Part shown: positions 1 to 9,026 of the stretch, in pieces
Position numbering within the stretch: the stretch's first letter is position 1
Layout: every line of letters begins with the position of its first letter
Source: Lebetimonas sp. JH292
GTDB lineage: Bacteria > Campylobacterota > Campylobacteria > Campylobacterales > Nautiliaceae
Assembly: GCF_000523275.1 (NCBI RefSeq)
Contig: NZ_ATHQ01000001.1
Location: 1,309,289 to 1,373,288 of the forward strand
Direction of reading: 5' to 3'
Length of the DNA stretch: 64,000 nt
Program-made: the position numbers and the translations under genes
Notes under the pieces: generated by a model
Told to the model about the DNA's origin: nothing
What the model saw: only the letters and a program-made list of their open reading frames with translations
Databases searched by the model: none

Positions 1-682
1 CTAAATAATCCCTGTATTTTTTTTCTATTTCCTCATCTTTTTCTATGATGTCCTTATTGTTGTTTGTAACGGCTTCTTCAAGTATTTTTATTCTGTCCAT
101 TAAATATTCGAACAGTTCTTTTTCAATATCGGGAAGTTTATTATGCGCAAGAGGTGAATAATCTTTTCTTTTGATAACCTTTCCTGGAATTCCCACAACT
201 GTTGAATAAGGCGGCACATTATTTACCACAACAGAATTTGCACCGATTTTACTGCCTTTGCCTATGGTTATATTTCCGAGTATTTTAGCCCCGGCGCCTA
301 TTGTTACATCGTCTTCTATTGTGGGATGCCTTTTCCCTGGATTTAAACTGACTCCTCCAAGTGTTACGCCCTGATATATAGTTACATTATTTCCTATTAT
401 TGCAGTTTCACCTATCACTACCCCGATTCCATGGTCAATAAAAACATTTTCCCCTATACTGGCTCCCGGGTGTATATCTATATTTGTCAGAAACTGATTT
501 ATTGCCATAATAAACCTGGCACACCTTTTAAAACCTTTTTTATAAATGGAATTTGATATTCTATAGCAAACCAATGTCCAGACGCCAGGATATGCATAAA
601 GCAGCTCCAGATTGTTTTTAAAAGCCGGGTCTCTTGTTTTAACGGCTAAAAAGTCTTTTTTTATTTTATTTAATATACCCAC
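1..682 (-). CDS. cysE: Serine O-acetyltransferase, 3' end cut by window edge
   Basis: Makes O-acetylserine from serine and acetyl-CoA, the first step of cysteine synthesis in the cytoplasm. About 227 codons are visible and the reading frame is still open at base 1, so the extreme C-terminus is missing. The N-terminal helical part contains RDPA and an LLYAYPGV stretch. It is followed by the left-handed beta-helix hexapeptide repeats, with the family hallmarks HPGASIG, DHGIGVVIGETA, YQGVTLGG, KRHPTIED and GAGAKILG. The start is GTG at 680-682, overlapping the end of tmk. It is the last gene of a long minus-strand run. The family match is strong; only the far end is unseen. Confidence 0.93.
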   Translation of the reverse strand, partial: MGILNKIKKDFLAVKTRDPAFKNNLELLYAYPGVWTLVCYRISNSIYKKGFKRCARFIMAINQFLTNIDIHPGASIGENVFIDHGIGVVIGETAIIGNNVTIYQGVTLGGVSLNPGKRHPTIEDDVTIGAGAKILGNITIGKGSKIGANSVVVNNVPPYSTVVGIPGKVIKRKDYSPLAHNKLPDIEKELFEYLMDRIKILEEAVTNNNKDIIEKDEEIEKKYRDYL

Positions 683-1241
683 TGATTGCCTTTTTTATTC
701 GAAAATATATCTCATCTACTGAACTTGAGGCATCCAACAGAAGATACGGAATTTCAAGTCTGTTGCATGTGTTAATAATATTATTTTGAATTCTTAATAG
801 ATAATCAATTCCTCTTTTTTCAATATTGTCATGTTTTTTAAGTGAAAGTCTGTATTTTAGTGTTTCCTTGTCCAGTTTTAATATAATTGTCAGATTTGGA
901 AAAATTCCATCCGTTGCAAATTTGTTTAGATTGACAAGCAAGTCAAAATCGAAAAATTCCATTGCGTATGCAATACCGCTTATTGCACTTCTATCGGTTA
1001 TTATTGTTTTATCAAGATTCGGTTTTATTACTGTTTGCATCGTTTCGCTTCTGTCTGCCAAAAATAAAAAAAGTTCCGATTTTTTAGATATTTTTTCTTT
1101 TAATATTATCTCTCTTAATTTTTTTCCAAATTCAGTGTATCCGGGCTCTTTTACAAACAAAAAATTTTTATATTCTTTTTTTAATAAATTTATTTGGGTG
1201 CTTTTGCCTGCGGTGTCGATTCCTTCAAACGCTATATACAC
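666..1241 (-). CDS. tmk: Thymidylate kinase
   Basis: Phosphorylates dTMP to dTDP with ATP for DNA precursor supply. The 191-residue length is typical. The P-loop GIDTAGKST lies at residues 7-15, a DR pair at 63-64, and the nucleotide-monophosphate binding motif ITDRSAISGIAYA at about 81-93. An Arg/Lys-rich lid region follows near 130-150. It overlaps coaD upstream by 17 bases and cysE downstream by 17 bases, so the three are surely co-transcribed. The coaD-tmk order is one I recall from other Campylobacterota. Confidence 0.95.
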   Translation of the reverse strand: MYIAFEGIDTAGKSTQINLLKKEYKNFLFVKEPGYTEFGKKLREIILKEKISKKSELFLFLADRSETMQTVIKPNLDKTIITDRSAISGIAYAMEFFDFDLLVNLNKFATDGIFPNLTIILKLDKETLKYRLSLKKHDNIEKRGIDYLLRIQNNIINTCNRLEIPYLLLDASSSVDEIYFRIKKAISGYIK

Positions 1242-1707
1242 TTTTAATGTCCTTTATAATTTCTTTTGGGACTAAATGTTCTATGCCTCCGTTATATTTT
1301 AAAATACTTCTTACCACACTTGAAGAGATGAATGCATTTTCGAGGTTTGGCATCAAATATATTGTATCTATTTCTTTGTCCAGTGTTTTATTGGCATAGC
1401 CCATTTGCAGTTCATATTCAAAATCACTTACCGCCCTTAGACCTCTTATAATTATTTTGGCATTTTCTTTTTTTGCAAAGTCCACCAAAAGGGACGAAAA
1501 ACTCTTTACTTCAACTTTATTGAATTTTTCAGTGGCTTTTTTCATAAATTCAACTCTTTTTTTAAGATTAAACATCGTTTTTTTATCTTTGTTGTCGGCA
1601 ACTGCAACTATAATTTTATCAAACATCCTGCAGGCTCTGTTTATTATATCTATATGACCGTTGGTTACAGGGTCAAATGTTCCCGGATATACAGCTTTTG
1701 TTTGCAT
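1225..1707 (-). CDS. coaD: Phosphopantetheine adenylyltransferase
   Basis: Transfers AMP from ATP to 4'-phosphopantetheine, the penultimate step of coenzyme A synthesis. The 160-residue protein has the nucleotidyltransferase signature YPGTFDPVTNGHID at residues 7-20 (the T/HxGH-type motif). The family motif RGLRAVSDFEYELQM is in the middle, and ISSSVVRSI, the second nucleotide-binding motif, is near residue 128. The start is ATG at 1707, 25 bases downstream of ubiX. The end overlaps tmk. Confidence 0.96.
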   Translation of the reverse strand: MQTKAVYPGTFDPVTNGHIDIINRACRMFDKIIVAVADNKDKKTMFNLKKRVEFMKKATEKFNKVEVKSFSSLLVDFAKKENAKIIIRGLRAVSDFEYELQMGYANKTLDKEIDTIYLMPNLENAFISSSVVRSILKYNGGIEHLVPKEIIKDIKSVYSV

Positions 1708-1732
1708 CTTTTTCCTTTATTCTTTTTTACTT

Positions 1733-2323
1733 CTAATTATTTTCACCACTCACCACCCCGCCGCTTTGCAAGTGCGCGGACAGGCTTTCACTATTTTCAC
1801 TATTACTCCCATTCCATCTTTTAAAAAGATTATGTTTAATGCCTGCCAAATCCAGCCATTTACCGATTAAAAAATTTTCCATCTCTTCCAATGTTTTTGG
1901 ATTGTGATAATATCCTATTACCGGGGGTGCTATAAAAATATTGGATAATTTTGCAAGATTTGTCATATGTTCCAAGTGAATAGTGCTAAAAGGCATTTCC
2001 CTTGGAGCTAAAATTAATTTTCTTTTTTCTTTTATTGCAACAAGGGCACTTCTTGTAATTAAATTATCCGCAATGCCGGCTGAAATTTTGGCAAGTGTGT
2101 TCATACTGCAAGGAACTATAAATGTTGTATCTATCTGAAAACTTCCGCTTGCCGGAGGGGCTGAGAGGTCAGTGTTAAAAAAAATATTTTCTTCATTTTC
2201 CAAAACCGTTTTTGCACTTTCACTTAATATTAAATATTTTTCATAAGTTTTTGGTATCGATTCAAACAGTTTAATTCCAAGACTTGCCCCGCTTGCCCCG
2301 CTGACGGCGACTAATATTTTCAT
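1733..2323 (-). CDS. ubiX: Flavin prenyltransferase UbiX, with a repeat-encoded C-terminal tail
   Basis: Attaches a prenyl group to FMN to make the prenylated flavin cofactor used by UbiD-type decarboxylases. The flavin-binding start VAVSGASGASLGIKL is at residues 5-19, with PCSMNTLAKISAGIADNLITRSA and LAPREMP further on, all diagnostic. The usual family end is close to LFKRW, reached here about 29 residues before the stop. The remaining tail, rich in Ser, Asn and Glu and containing HLQSGGVVSGE, is encoded by a heptamer repeat with a hairpin core (1739-1811). The ATG overlaps the flgA stop as ATGA. Confidence 0.93.
   Translation of the reverse strand: MKILVAVSGASGASLGIKLFESIPKTYEKYLILSESAKTVLENEENIFFNTDLSAPPASGSFQIDTTFIVPCSMNTLAKISAGIADNLITRSALVAIKEKRKLILAPREMPFSTIHLEHMTNLAKLSNIFIAPPVIGYYHNPKTLEEMENFLIGKWLDLAGIKHNLFKRWNGSNSENSESLSAHLQSGGVVSGENN
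1739..1811 (-). repeat. Heptamer repeat element with GC-rich core, inside the ubiX 3' end
   Basis: On the minus strand this reads as degenerate AGTGAAA/AGTGGTGA heptamers on both sides of a GC-rich core (1753-1784). In + orientation the core begins CCCCGCCGCTTTGCAAG. The same core recurs at 22570-22598, again between AGTGA-type heptamers. It is GC-rich in an AT-rich genome and lies exactly where the UbiX homology ends, so it looks inserted. It is translated in frame as the last 20 or so residues of UbiX. Confidence 0.75.
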
Positions 2324-2934
2324 TGAATCTCCACTTCATATGATTTATTTAAAACACCTTCATAAATTTTATGATTTATTTTCACTTTTATTTTTTCACC
2401 GATGTTTGCATCGTTTAGAGCCGTACCTTTTGAATAAATCACCACTCCATTGCCTTTAAAAACCACATTTACATTGTCTCCTTGTAAAACAGCGGGTTTT
2501 ATTCTTGTGTTTTCTTGGGTAATCACCGCATTTTTGGAAATAACTTTTGAAGCTATCAAATCATCTGTTATTTTAAGAAGAGGAGGGGAATAAAAATGTC
2601 TGAAATCTATTTTTTCTTTTTTGACATAAGGAAAAACAGATTCGTTTTTTTTAATTACTTTTATGGTTTTATAGACTGTTAATTTTGCTTTTATTCTGTA
2701 AAAATAATATTTATTCTCTATTATTAAATTTCCGCTTGGAAATTTCGGGTCAATAAGTTTAAATGAAATTTTTTTATATTTTTTGGGAAACGGTTTTTGG
2801 GTGTAAATAGAAACAATCTCAATATTTGGATAATAGTGTTTATAAAACTTAACAAGTTCTTTTTTTACAGAAGCAAATAAAAAAATGGGTAAAAATAAAA
2901 AAAATAATTTAATTTTTAATTTTCCATTTTCCAT
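2320..2934 (-). CDS. flgA: Flagellar basal body P-ring formation chaperone FlgA
   Basis: Periplasmic chaperone that helps assemble the flagellar P ring around the rod. The 204-residue protein has an N-terminal signal peptide (basic start, then LFFLFLPIFLFAS) and ends with the SAF-type domain. That domain is seen as SKVISKNAVITQENT, KPAVLQGDNVNVVFKGNGVVI and a terminal KVKINHKIYEGVL. The first codons (MENGKLK) are made of ATGGAAA heptamers; a natural start could be just after them, but no other start codon is well placed. The stop overlaps the ubiX start. Confidence 0.9.
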   Translation of the reverse strand: MENGKLKIKLFFLFLPIFLFASVKKELVKFYKHYYPNIEIVSIYTQKPFPKKYKKISFKLIDPKFPSGNLIIENKYYFYRIKAKLTVYKTIKVIKKNESVFPYVKKEKIDFRHFYSPPLLKITDDLIASKVISKNAVITQENTRIKPAVLQGDNVNVVFKGNGVVIYSKGTALNDANIGEKIKVKINHKIYEGVLNKSYEVEIQ

Positions 2935-2947
2935 TTTTCATTTCCCA
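2905..2947 (-). repeat. ATGGAAA-type heptamer repeat at the lon/flgA junction
   Basis: Minus-strand reading runs ATGGGAA ATGAAAA ATGGAAA ATGGAAA and then decays into AATTAAAAATTAAA. It begins right after the lon stop codon and supplies the start codon and first residues of flgA. The unit length is seven bases, with only one or two changes between units. The purine-rich strand is the transcribed sense strand, as at the other sites. Confidence 0.75.
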
Positions 2948-5263
2948 TTAAATTAAGGCTTCTTTTAACACTTCATCTATTGTTTTAACCGGAATAATTT
3001 CGAGACCGTTTAAAACTTCTTGTGGAATATCGTCCAAGTCTCTTTCATAATTTTTTTGCGGAATTAAAACTTTTTTAATTTTTGCTTTATATGCAGCTAT
3101 TAATTTTTCTTTGAGACCTCCTATCGGCAAAACTTCCCCGCTTAATGTTATTTCCCCTGTCATTGCAATGTCTGAGTGAACTTTTCTGTTGCTGAAAATA
3201 CTCGCAATTGCCGTGGTCATTGTGATTCCGGCACTAGGCCCGTCTTTTGGAATTGCACCTTCTGGGACGTGAATGTGAATGTTGTATTTGTAATAAATGG
3301 GTTCTCTACTTTTTTGTGTTTCAATTTTTTTAGTATCAATTAAAACTTTTACAAGAGTATAGGCAATCTGTGCGGATTCTTTCATAACGTCGCCGAGCTG
3401 CCCTGTAAGGCTTATTTGTCCTTTGCCTTTATATTTGACGGCTTCTATTCTCAACACATCCCCTCCCACCGGGGTCCATGCAAGTCCGTTTACAACCCCG
3501 ATTCTATCTTTTTTGCAGACTTCTTCTATTCCGAAATAACCTTTATCAAGAAAATCTTTTAAATTTTTGATATTTACTCTTGCTTTTTTATCTTCTAAAA
3601 CAAGTAAAGCGGCTTTTCTCATTATTTTAGCAATTATTCTTCTAAGGTTCCTTACACCCGCTTCTTTTGTATATTTGTCTATTATTTCTTTTAACGCTGC
3701 GTCTGAAATAGAAATTTCGCTTTTTTTAAGAGAATGTTTTTTCATCTCCTGAGGGATAAGATATCTTTTGGCAATTTCAAATTTTTCCTGCGGAGTATAA
3801 CTTCCAACAAAAATCATCTCCATTCTGTCTTTTAAAGGAGCCGGTATGGTGTTTGGGTCGTTTGCCGTGGCTATAAATAAAATTTTGCTTAAATCAAGTT
3901 CAAAATTTAAATATAAATCTCTAAAATGTGCATTCTGTTCTGGGTCTAATACTTCCAAAAGCACTGCTGTTGGGTCACCTTTGAATCTTGAAATTTTATC
4001 TATTTCATCAAGTACCATTACAGGGTTTAACTGTTTTGCGTTAATAAGCCCTTGTGCAATACGCCCGGGCATTGCGCCGATGTATGTTCTTCTGTGGCCT
4101 CTTAGTTCATTTACGTCTTCAAGTCCTCCAAGAGCGATTCTTACGATTTTTCTCTCAAGAGAGCCGGCAATAGAATTGGCAAGAGAAGTTTTACCAACAC
4201 CCGGAGGGCCCACAAAACATATTATTGCCCCGGAAAATTCCTCACCCCTTTTTTTGGCCAGCTCTTTTGCACCGAAGTATTCTATAATTCTTTCTTTCGG
4301 CTTTTTTAACCCGTAATGGTCTTTATTGAGCCTGTTTTTAAGTTCATCTATTGAAAATTCTTCTTTTGTATATTTTCCAAAAGGTATTTCAAGCGCCCAT
4401 TCAATATAATTTTGTGTTGTTGTGGCTTCGGCGCTGTCGGGATGCATACGGGAGAGTCTGTTTAGCTGTTTTTTAATTTCTTTATATGCATCTTCTCGCA
4501 TATATTTTTTGAGACTCTCAAGTTTTTCATAATATTCTTTTATTTCTTCTTCTATTTCATTTTTTATTCCGAGTTCTTTTTGAATTAATTTTAACTGTTG
4601 TCTTAATAAATGCTCCCTGTTTACTTCCTGAACCTGTTCCATTACTTTTTTGGAGAGTTCGTTTTTAATTTTTATTGATTCTATTTCTTCCAAAATAAAA
4701 TGAATAAGTTTTATAATTCTTTCTTTTGTATCAATTTCTTTGAATAATTCATAGCCTTTTTCCACCGGAAGTTTAAGAGAGCTTGCTATGATATCCACAA
4801 CTCTGTTGGCATCTTTATTGTTTTCAATTATTTTTATAAAATCTTTTGGGAAAAAAGGATTTATTTCGCTTAGGGTTATTATATGCTCTTTTAATGTTTC
4901 AAGAAGCGCTTTTATCTCTTTTTCATCTTCAGCTATCGGTTTAACTTTGTCTATTAGAGCCATTGTCGGATTTTTGTCTTCTATTTCAATAATTTTACCT
5001 CTGCTGAGTCCCTGAAAAAGAATTTTTATTTTTCCCTCAGGCAGGGTAACTTTTCTGATAATTGTACCTATTGTACCGTATGTGCCTATATTGTCGTTAA
5101 TTGATACAAAAATCAGGGAATGGTCGTTTATCGCTTTTTGTATGGCTAAAACATCCTCTTTCTTTTCAAGAAAAATAGGAATTATCATAAACGGATATAT
5201 TAATTCCTTTTCTGTCAAAACGGGTAAAACGCTTGGAAGTTTTTCGTAATTTTCTAATGTCAT
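2948..5263 (-). CDS. lon: ATP-dependent protease Lon
   Basis: Cytoplasmic AAA+ serine protease that degrades misfolded and regulatory proteins. The 771 residues fit bacterial Lon. In order they are the N-terminal substrate domain, a coiled-coil region around 190-270, the AAA+ module with Walker [10 protein letters not shown] near residue 350 and Walker [10 protein letters not shown], and the Ser-Lys protease domain with DGPSAGI (catalytic Ser) and the GGLKEK lysine about 40 residues later. The ATG lies nine bases downstream of bamD, within the valS-to-cysE run. Nothing is missing. Confidence 0.97.
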   Translation of the reverse strand: MTLENYEKLPSVLPVLTEKELIYPFMIIPIFLEKKEDVLAIQKAINDHSLIFVSINDNIGTYGTIGTIIRKVTLPEGKIKILFQGLSRGKIIEIEDKNPTMALIDKVKPIAEDEKEIKALLETLKEHIITLSEINPFFPKDFIKIIENNKDANRVVDIIASSLKLPVEKGYELFKEIDTKERIIKLIHFILEEIESIKIKNELSKKVMEQVQEVNREHLLRQQLKLIQKELGIKNEIEEEIKEYYEKLESLKKYMREDAYKEIKKQLNRLSRMHPDSAEATTTQNYIEWALEIPFGKYTKEEFSIDELKNRLNKDHYGLKKPKERIIEYFGAKELAKKRGEEFSGAIICFVGPPGVGKTSLANSIAGSLERKIVRIALGGLEDVNELRGHRRTYIGAMPGRIAQGLINAKQLNPVMVLDEIDKISRFKGDPTAVLLEVLDPEQNAHFRDLYLNFELDLSKILFIATANDPNTIPAPLKDRMEMIFVGSYTPQEKFEIAKRYLIPQEMKKHSLKKSEISISDAALKEIIDKYTKEAGVRNLRRIIAKIMRKAALLVLEDKKARVNIKNLKDFLDKGYFGIEEVCKKDRIGVVNGLAWTPVGGDVLRIEAVKYKGKGQISLTGQLGDVMKESAQIAYTLVKVLIDTKKIETQKSREPIYYKYNIHIHVPEGAIPKDGPSAGITMTTAIASIFSNRKVHSDIAMTGEITLSGEVLPIGGLKEKLIAAYKAKIKKVLIPQKNYERDLDDIPQEVLNGLEIIPVKTIDEVLKEALI

Positions 5264-5272
5264 AATCCACCT

Positions 5273-5893
5273 TTACCAATAAAATATTTTTTTATACCAT
5301 GGAACAGAAGGTTCTTTTGAATTTTTTGGAATATCTGTTTTAAATTTGTCTGCAGCTTTAGGTTTATTTAATTTTTTATACAGGTTATATATTCTAACAT
5401 CTAAATAATTTTTTGTCAATTCAGCTTTGGCTAAAATTGTGTTTACTTCATATTTAAATTCGGAATTTGGGTAATTTTTTAAATAATTTTTACATTCGGT
5501 AATCAGATTTAAGAGTTCTTTTTGATTTGTAAAAGGATTATTATATTTGAGGAAATCGAATTTTATTTTTTGATATTCAATCCATGGAATTTCAGCCAAA
5601 GAGGCATATCTTTTTTCATATTCGTCAAGATAAAATTTTCCAACTTCAAATTCTCCGGTGTTTGCATGGGCAAAAGCCAAAATAAGTATATCTGTTTTTA
5701 TATATGGAGATGCCGGATGCTCTGCTTCCAGAGAGAGAAAATCATCATCAGCCTGGTCAAGATTGTTTGCTTTTACATCTTTTGATATTTTATTGTGCCA
5801 CGTAAGAGCCGTTAAGTTTTCATAATGTACAACATTTTTGTTAGAACAGCCCAAAAACACAAAAGGGATAATAAAAAGGATTTTTTTAAACAT
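5273..5893 (-). CDS. bamD: Outer membrane assembly lipoprotein BamD
   Basis: Part of the Bam complex that inserts beta-barrel proteins in the outer membrane. The 206-residue protein has a lipoprotein signal with lipobox FLGCSN (Cys near residue 16). TPR-like helices follow, with the family pattern of QADDDFLSLEAEHPASPY and FYLDEYEKRY. The start overlaps the valS stop (AATGTTTAA), so translation is probably coupled to valS. It is slightly shorter than E. coli BamD, as is common in this phylum. Confidence 0.88.
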   Translation of the reverse strand: MFKKILFIIPFVFLGCSNKNVVHYENLTALTWHNKISKDVKANNLDQADDDFLSLEAEHPASPYIKTDILILAFAHANTGEFEVGKFYLDEYEKRYASLAEIPWIEYQKIKFDFLKYNNPFTNQKELLNLITECKNYLKNYPNSEFKYEVNTILAKAELTKNYLDVRIYNLYKKLNKPKAADKFKTDIPKNSKEPSVPWYKKIFYW

Positions 5894-8459
5894 TTAATTT
5901 CCTTAATTCTTCTTCAATTTTTTCTAATTTTTCTTTAAGTTCATTTAATTCGTTTTTATTTTTTTCAATTACTTCTTTCGGCGCTTTTTCAATGAAATTT
6001 TTATTTGAGAGTTTCTTTTCAAGCTTTGTTATTTCTTTATTTAATTTTTCTTTTTGTTTGTTGAGTCTGTTTACAATAGGCGTTATGTCGATTTCTTCTT
6101 TGCTTACCATTGTTTCAAGGTTGTCGCTTATATCCCTTATGGCATTTTCAATCGGTTTATCAACGAATTCAACTTCGTCTATTTTTGCAAGTTTTTTAAT
6201 GTATTTTTTTGCCATTTCGGGTAAATTTGCCAAGACATAAGCTTTTTTGAAATTACTTCCGGTTAAAGCTTTTATTCTTCTGAGGCTTACAATCGCTTCA
6301 ATAATCATATCAAAATCCGCCGGTTTTTCTGTTTTTAGTGGTTTTGGATATGTTTTTAGCATAATTGTGTTTTCTTTTATATTAGTGCCGCTTAATTCCT
6401 GGTATAAAAATTCAGTAATAAAAGGCATAAAAGGATGAAGCAGTTTCATTGATTCTTTGAATATTGAGCCAAGTTCGGCAATCGAATCTTTAGAAACTTT
6501 GCCAAGCTCAATTCCCCAGTCGCAAAAATCCTGCCATAAATATCTGTAAAGAGTCATTGCCGCATCGTTAAATCTGTATTCATCAAGTTCAGCTCTTACG
6601 TTTTTAATGGCTCTATTTAATTTATAAAGCATCCATTTACCGAGGTCTGTTTTAATCTCCTGATTTTTCAAATCATTAAATTTTTCCTTATGCATTTTTA
6701 AAAATCTTGCGGCGTTATATAATTTATTGGTAAAGTTTCTTGATTCAAGCATTTTTGCTTCTGAGAGTTTTATATCTCTTCCCTGAACGGCAAGTATTGC
6801 AAGGGTGAATCTCATAATGTCGGCCGAATATTTATCTATCATTTCAAGCGGGTCTATTACGTTTCCTTTTGATTTGCTCATTTTCTGGCCGTGTTCGTCT
6901 CTTACCAGGGCATGTAAATAAACATCCCTAAAAGGCACTTCTTTTAAGAAATGAACACCCATCATCATCATTCTTGCAACCCAGAAAAATAAAATATCAA
7001 AGCCTGTTATTAAAAGATTGTTTGGATAAAATCTTTTTAAATCAACTTCTTTCCATTTGGTCCCTTTCCCCCATTCACCGTTTTCCCATCCAAGCGTAGA
7101 AAAAGGCCAAAGGGCGGAGCTAAACCATGTATCAAGAACATCAGGGTCCTGATGGAAATTTTTTGAGCGGCATTTAGGGCACTCTTTCGGCTCTTCCACG
7201 CTTGCCCATTCATGTCCGCATTCATCACAGTAATAAACGGGAATTTGATGCCCCCACCATAGTTGGCGTGAAATACACCAGTCCCTAAGCTCTCTCATCC
7301 ATGCATCGTAATTGTTTTTCCATTGTGCTGGATGAAATTTTACTTCGCCTTTGTTGGCGGCTTCGATAGCCTCTTTTGCCACTTCTTTTTTCAAAAACCA
7401 CTGGGTTGAAACATAGGGTTCTATTACGCTTTTGCATCTGTAACAGTGGCCTACCTGATGAATATGTTTTTCTTTTTTTTCAATAAATCCTTTGCTTTCA
7501 AGTTTTTCAACTACTTTACTTCTTGCTTCCAGTCTGTCAAGTCCGGCAAATTCTCCGGCGTTTTCGTTTAAAATACCTTTTTCATCAAATACTTTTATTA
7601 TAGGAAGATTGTGTCTAAGCCCCACTTCATAGTCGTTTGGGTCATGAGCAGGTGTTACTTTTACCGCACCGGTTCCAAATTCCATGTCAACATAGCTATC
7701 CGCAATAATCGGAATTTCCCTGTTTATCAGAGGAAGTCTTACTTTTTTACCTATTAAATGTTTATATCTTTCATCTTCCGGATTTACCATAACAGCAGTA
7801 TCACCAAAGTATGTTTCAGGTCTTGTGGTGGCAACTACTATATATTCATCGCTATTTACAATTGGATATTTAATAAAAACAAGCTCACCTTCGTGTGTTT
7901 CATATTCTACTTCAATATCACTTAGTGCTCCGTCTTTTGGACACCAGTTTACCATATAATTGCCTTTTACTATAAGACCCTCATCATAAAGTTTTTTAAA
8001 AGCAACCCTTACAGCTCTTTGCAGACCTTCATCCATTGTAAATCTTTCCCTGGACCAGGCAGGGCTTGCCCCCAGGCGTCTAAGCTGGGTTGTAATAGTG
8101 CCGCCGCTAAACTCTTTCCATTTCCAGACTCTTTTTAAAAATTCGGCCCTTCCTATTTCTTCTTTTGTTTTACCTTCCGCCAAAATCTGTTTTTCCACAA
8201 CATTTTGAGTGGCAATTCCGGCATGGTCTGTTCCCGGCTGCCAAAGTGTGGCATATCCGTCCATTCTTTTATATCTTACAATGATATCCTGAAGGGTAAA
8301 GGTTAATGCATGGCCTATATGAAGACTTCCGGTGACATTGGGAGGGGGCATCATAATGCAAAAATTTTTTTCTTTTTTATAATCTACTTCAAAAAAACCT
8401 TCCGTCTCCCATGTTTCATATGTGTTTTTTTCATATTCATGAGGGTTGTATTCTCTCAA
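5886..8459 (-). CDS. valS: Valyl-tRNA synthetase
   Basis: Charges tRNA-Val with valine; class I synthetase with editing domain. The 857 residues include PPPNVTGSLHIGHAL (HIGH motif, about 37-51), the CP1 editing domain with TTRPETYFGDTAV, and a zinc knuckle CDECGHEW...CPKC. KMSKSKGN is near residue 530, and the C-terminal tRNA-binding coiled coil begins about 790. The start is TTG at 8457-8459, chosen because AAAAAAGGAA lies seven bases before it and no better start exists. It is the first gene of the minus-strand run. Confidence 0.97.
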   Translation of the reverse strand: MREYNPHEYEKNTYETWETEGFFEVDYKKEKNFCIMMPPPNVTGSLHIGHALTFTLQDIIVRYKRMDGYATLWQPGTDHAGIATQNVVEKQILAEGKTKEEIGRAEFLKRVWKWKEFSGGTITTQLRRLGASPAWSRERFTMDEGLQRAVRVAFKKLYDEGLIVKGNYMVNWCPKDGALSDIEVEYETHEGELVFIKYPIVNSDEYIVVATTRPETYFGDTAVMVNPEDERYKHLIGKKVRLPLINREIPIIADSYVDMEFGTGAVKVTPAHDPNDYEVGLRHNLPIIKVFDEKGILNENAGEFAGLDRLEARSKVVEKLESKGFIEKKEKHIHQVGHCYRCKSVIEPYVSTQWFLKKEVAKEAIEAANKGEVKFHPAQWKNNYDAWMRELRDWCISRQLWWGHQIPVYYCDECGHEWASVEEPKECPKCRSKNFHQDPDVLDTWFSSALWPFSTLGWENGEWGKGTKWKEVDLKRFYPNNLLITGFDILFFWVARMMMMGVHFLKEVPFRDVYLHALVRDEHGQKMSKSKGNVIDPLEMIDKYSADIMRFTLAILAVQGRDIKLSEAKMLESRNFTNKLYNAARFLKMHKEKFNDLKNQEIKTDLGKWMLYKLNRAIKNVRAELDEYRFNDAAMTLYRYLWQDFCDWGIELGKVSKDSIAELGSIFKESMKLLHPFMPFITEFLYQELSGTNIKENTIMLKTYPKPLKTEKPADFDMIIEAIVSLRRIKALTGSNFKKAYVLANLPEMAKKYIKKLAKIDEVEFVDKPIENAIRDISDNLETMVSKEEIDITPIVNRLNKQKEKLNKEITKLEKKLSNKNFIEKAPKEVIEKNKNELNELKEKLEKIEEELRKLNV

Positions 8460-8479
8460 TGCTGTTCCTTTTTTGCGAA

Positions 8480-8488
8480 ATTATAACA
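8480..8488 (-). promoter_or_regulatory. Extended -10 promoter for the valS operon
   Basis: On the minus strand TGTTATAAT (TG-n-TATAAT) lies about 20 bases before the valS start, with a short leader carrying AAGGAA. No obvious -35 box is seen, which fits the usual sigma-70 promoters of Campylobacterota, where the -10 dominates. Confidence 0.6.
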
Positions 8489-8499
8489 CAAATTTATCA

Positions 8500-8587
8500 A
8501 TGGATAATGGAAAATAAGCGAAAATGAGCAAAGCGAATTTAGCTGACTTGGCTGCTTGAAAAACGGCCATGATGGATAATGGGAAAA
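8500..8587 (+). repeat. ATGGATA-type heptamer element with hairpin core between valS and fliW
   Basis: The plus strand reads ATGGATA ATGGAAA at 8500-8515 and ATGGATA ATGGGAA at 8573-8586. Between them is a core with GGCTGCTTGAAAAACGGCC (about 8550-8568), which can form a short hairpin. This core resembles GGCCGCTTGAAAAGCGGC of the element at 22555-22626 read on the minus strand, although the flanking heptamers there are of the other type. The element lies between divergent genes, so no protein is altered. Confidence 0.7.
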
Positions 8588-8612
8588 AGTTTTTCATTTT
8601 TAAAAATTTGGG

Positions 8613-8618
8613 TATAAT
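8613..8618 (+). promoter_or_regulatory. -10 element for fliW-proC
   Basis: TTGGGTATAATTATTGC contains a perfect TATAAT about 30 bases before the fliW ATG, followed by AAAAAAAGGA as ribosome binding site. No clear -35 hexamer. Confidence 0.6.
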
Positions 8619-8648
8619 TATTGCTGTAAATACAAAAAAAGGATATTG

Positions 8649-9026
8649 ATGGAATATAAAGTTGCTTTGCCTGTTCTTGGATTTGAAAATATAGATAAAT
8701 TTGAATTGGAAGAGATTGAACCCAATTTTTTTAAACTTCAAAACGGAAATGTATCTTTTACATTAATTAATCCCGCTGTTTTAAGAGAGGATTATTTTTT
8801 TGAAATAGACGAAGATGCCCAAAAAAAACTCAAATTAAATGAAAACAGTAATTATTTTGTTTTAAACATTATGATAATAAACAAACCGTTTATAGATTCG
8901 ACAATTAATTTCGCAGCTCCTGTTATTTTTAACAATGATGAGAAAATTATGGGACAGGTGATTTTAGATAAATATCCTTATTCTCTGAGCGATCCTCTTA
9001 GAAACTACATAAAGGAAAAGAAGTGA
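8649..9026 (+). CDS. fliW: Flagellar assembly factor FliW
   Basis: Binds flagellin and, in related bacteria, antagonises the translational regulator CsrA, coupling flagellin export to its synthesis. The 125-residue protein matches the family pattern: VLGFENIDKFELEEIE, FKLQNGNVSFTLINP, and a C-terminal KIMGQVILDKYPYSLSDPLR. I chose ATG at 8649 over the TTG three bases earlier because AAAGGA sits six bases before the ATG. Its stop overlaps the proC start. csrA is not in this window. Confidence 0.88.
   Translation: MEYKVALPVLGFENIDKFELEEIEPNFFKLQNGNVSFTLINPAVLREDYFFEIDEDAQKKLKLNENSNYFVLNIMIINKPFIDSTINFAAPVIFNNDEKIMGQVILDKYPYSLSDPLRNYIKEKK

Noticed and set aside
3846-4316. Plus-strand frame of 156 codons opposite lon
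   Set aside because: Lies fully under the conserved AAA module of lon; Ser/Pro-rich antisense shadow.
8481-8741. Minus-strand frame of 86 codons across the valS-fliW gap
   Set aside because: It runs antisense to the start of fliW and through the repeat element, has no ribosome binding site and no recognisable protein pattern.
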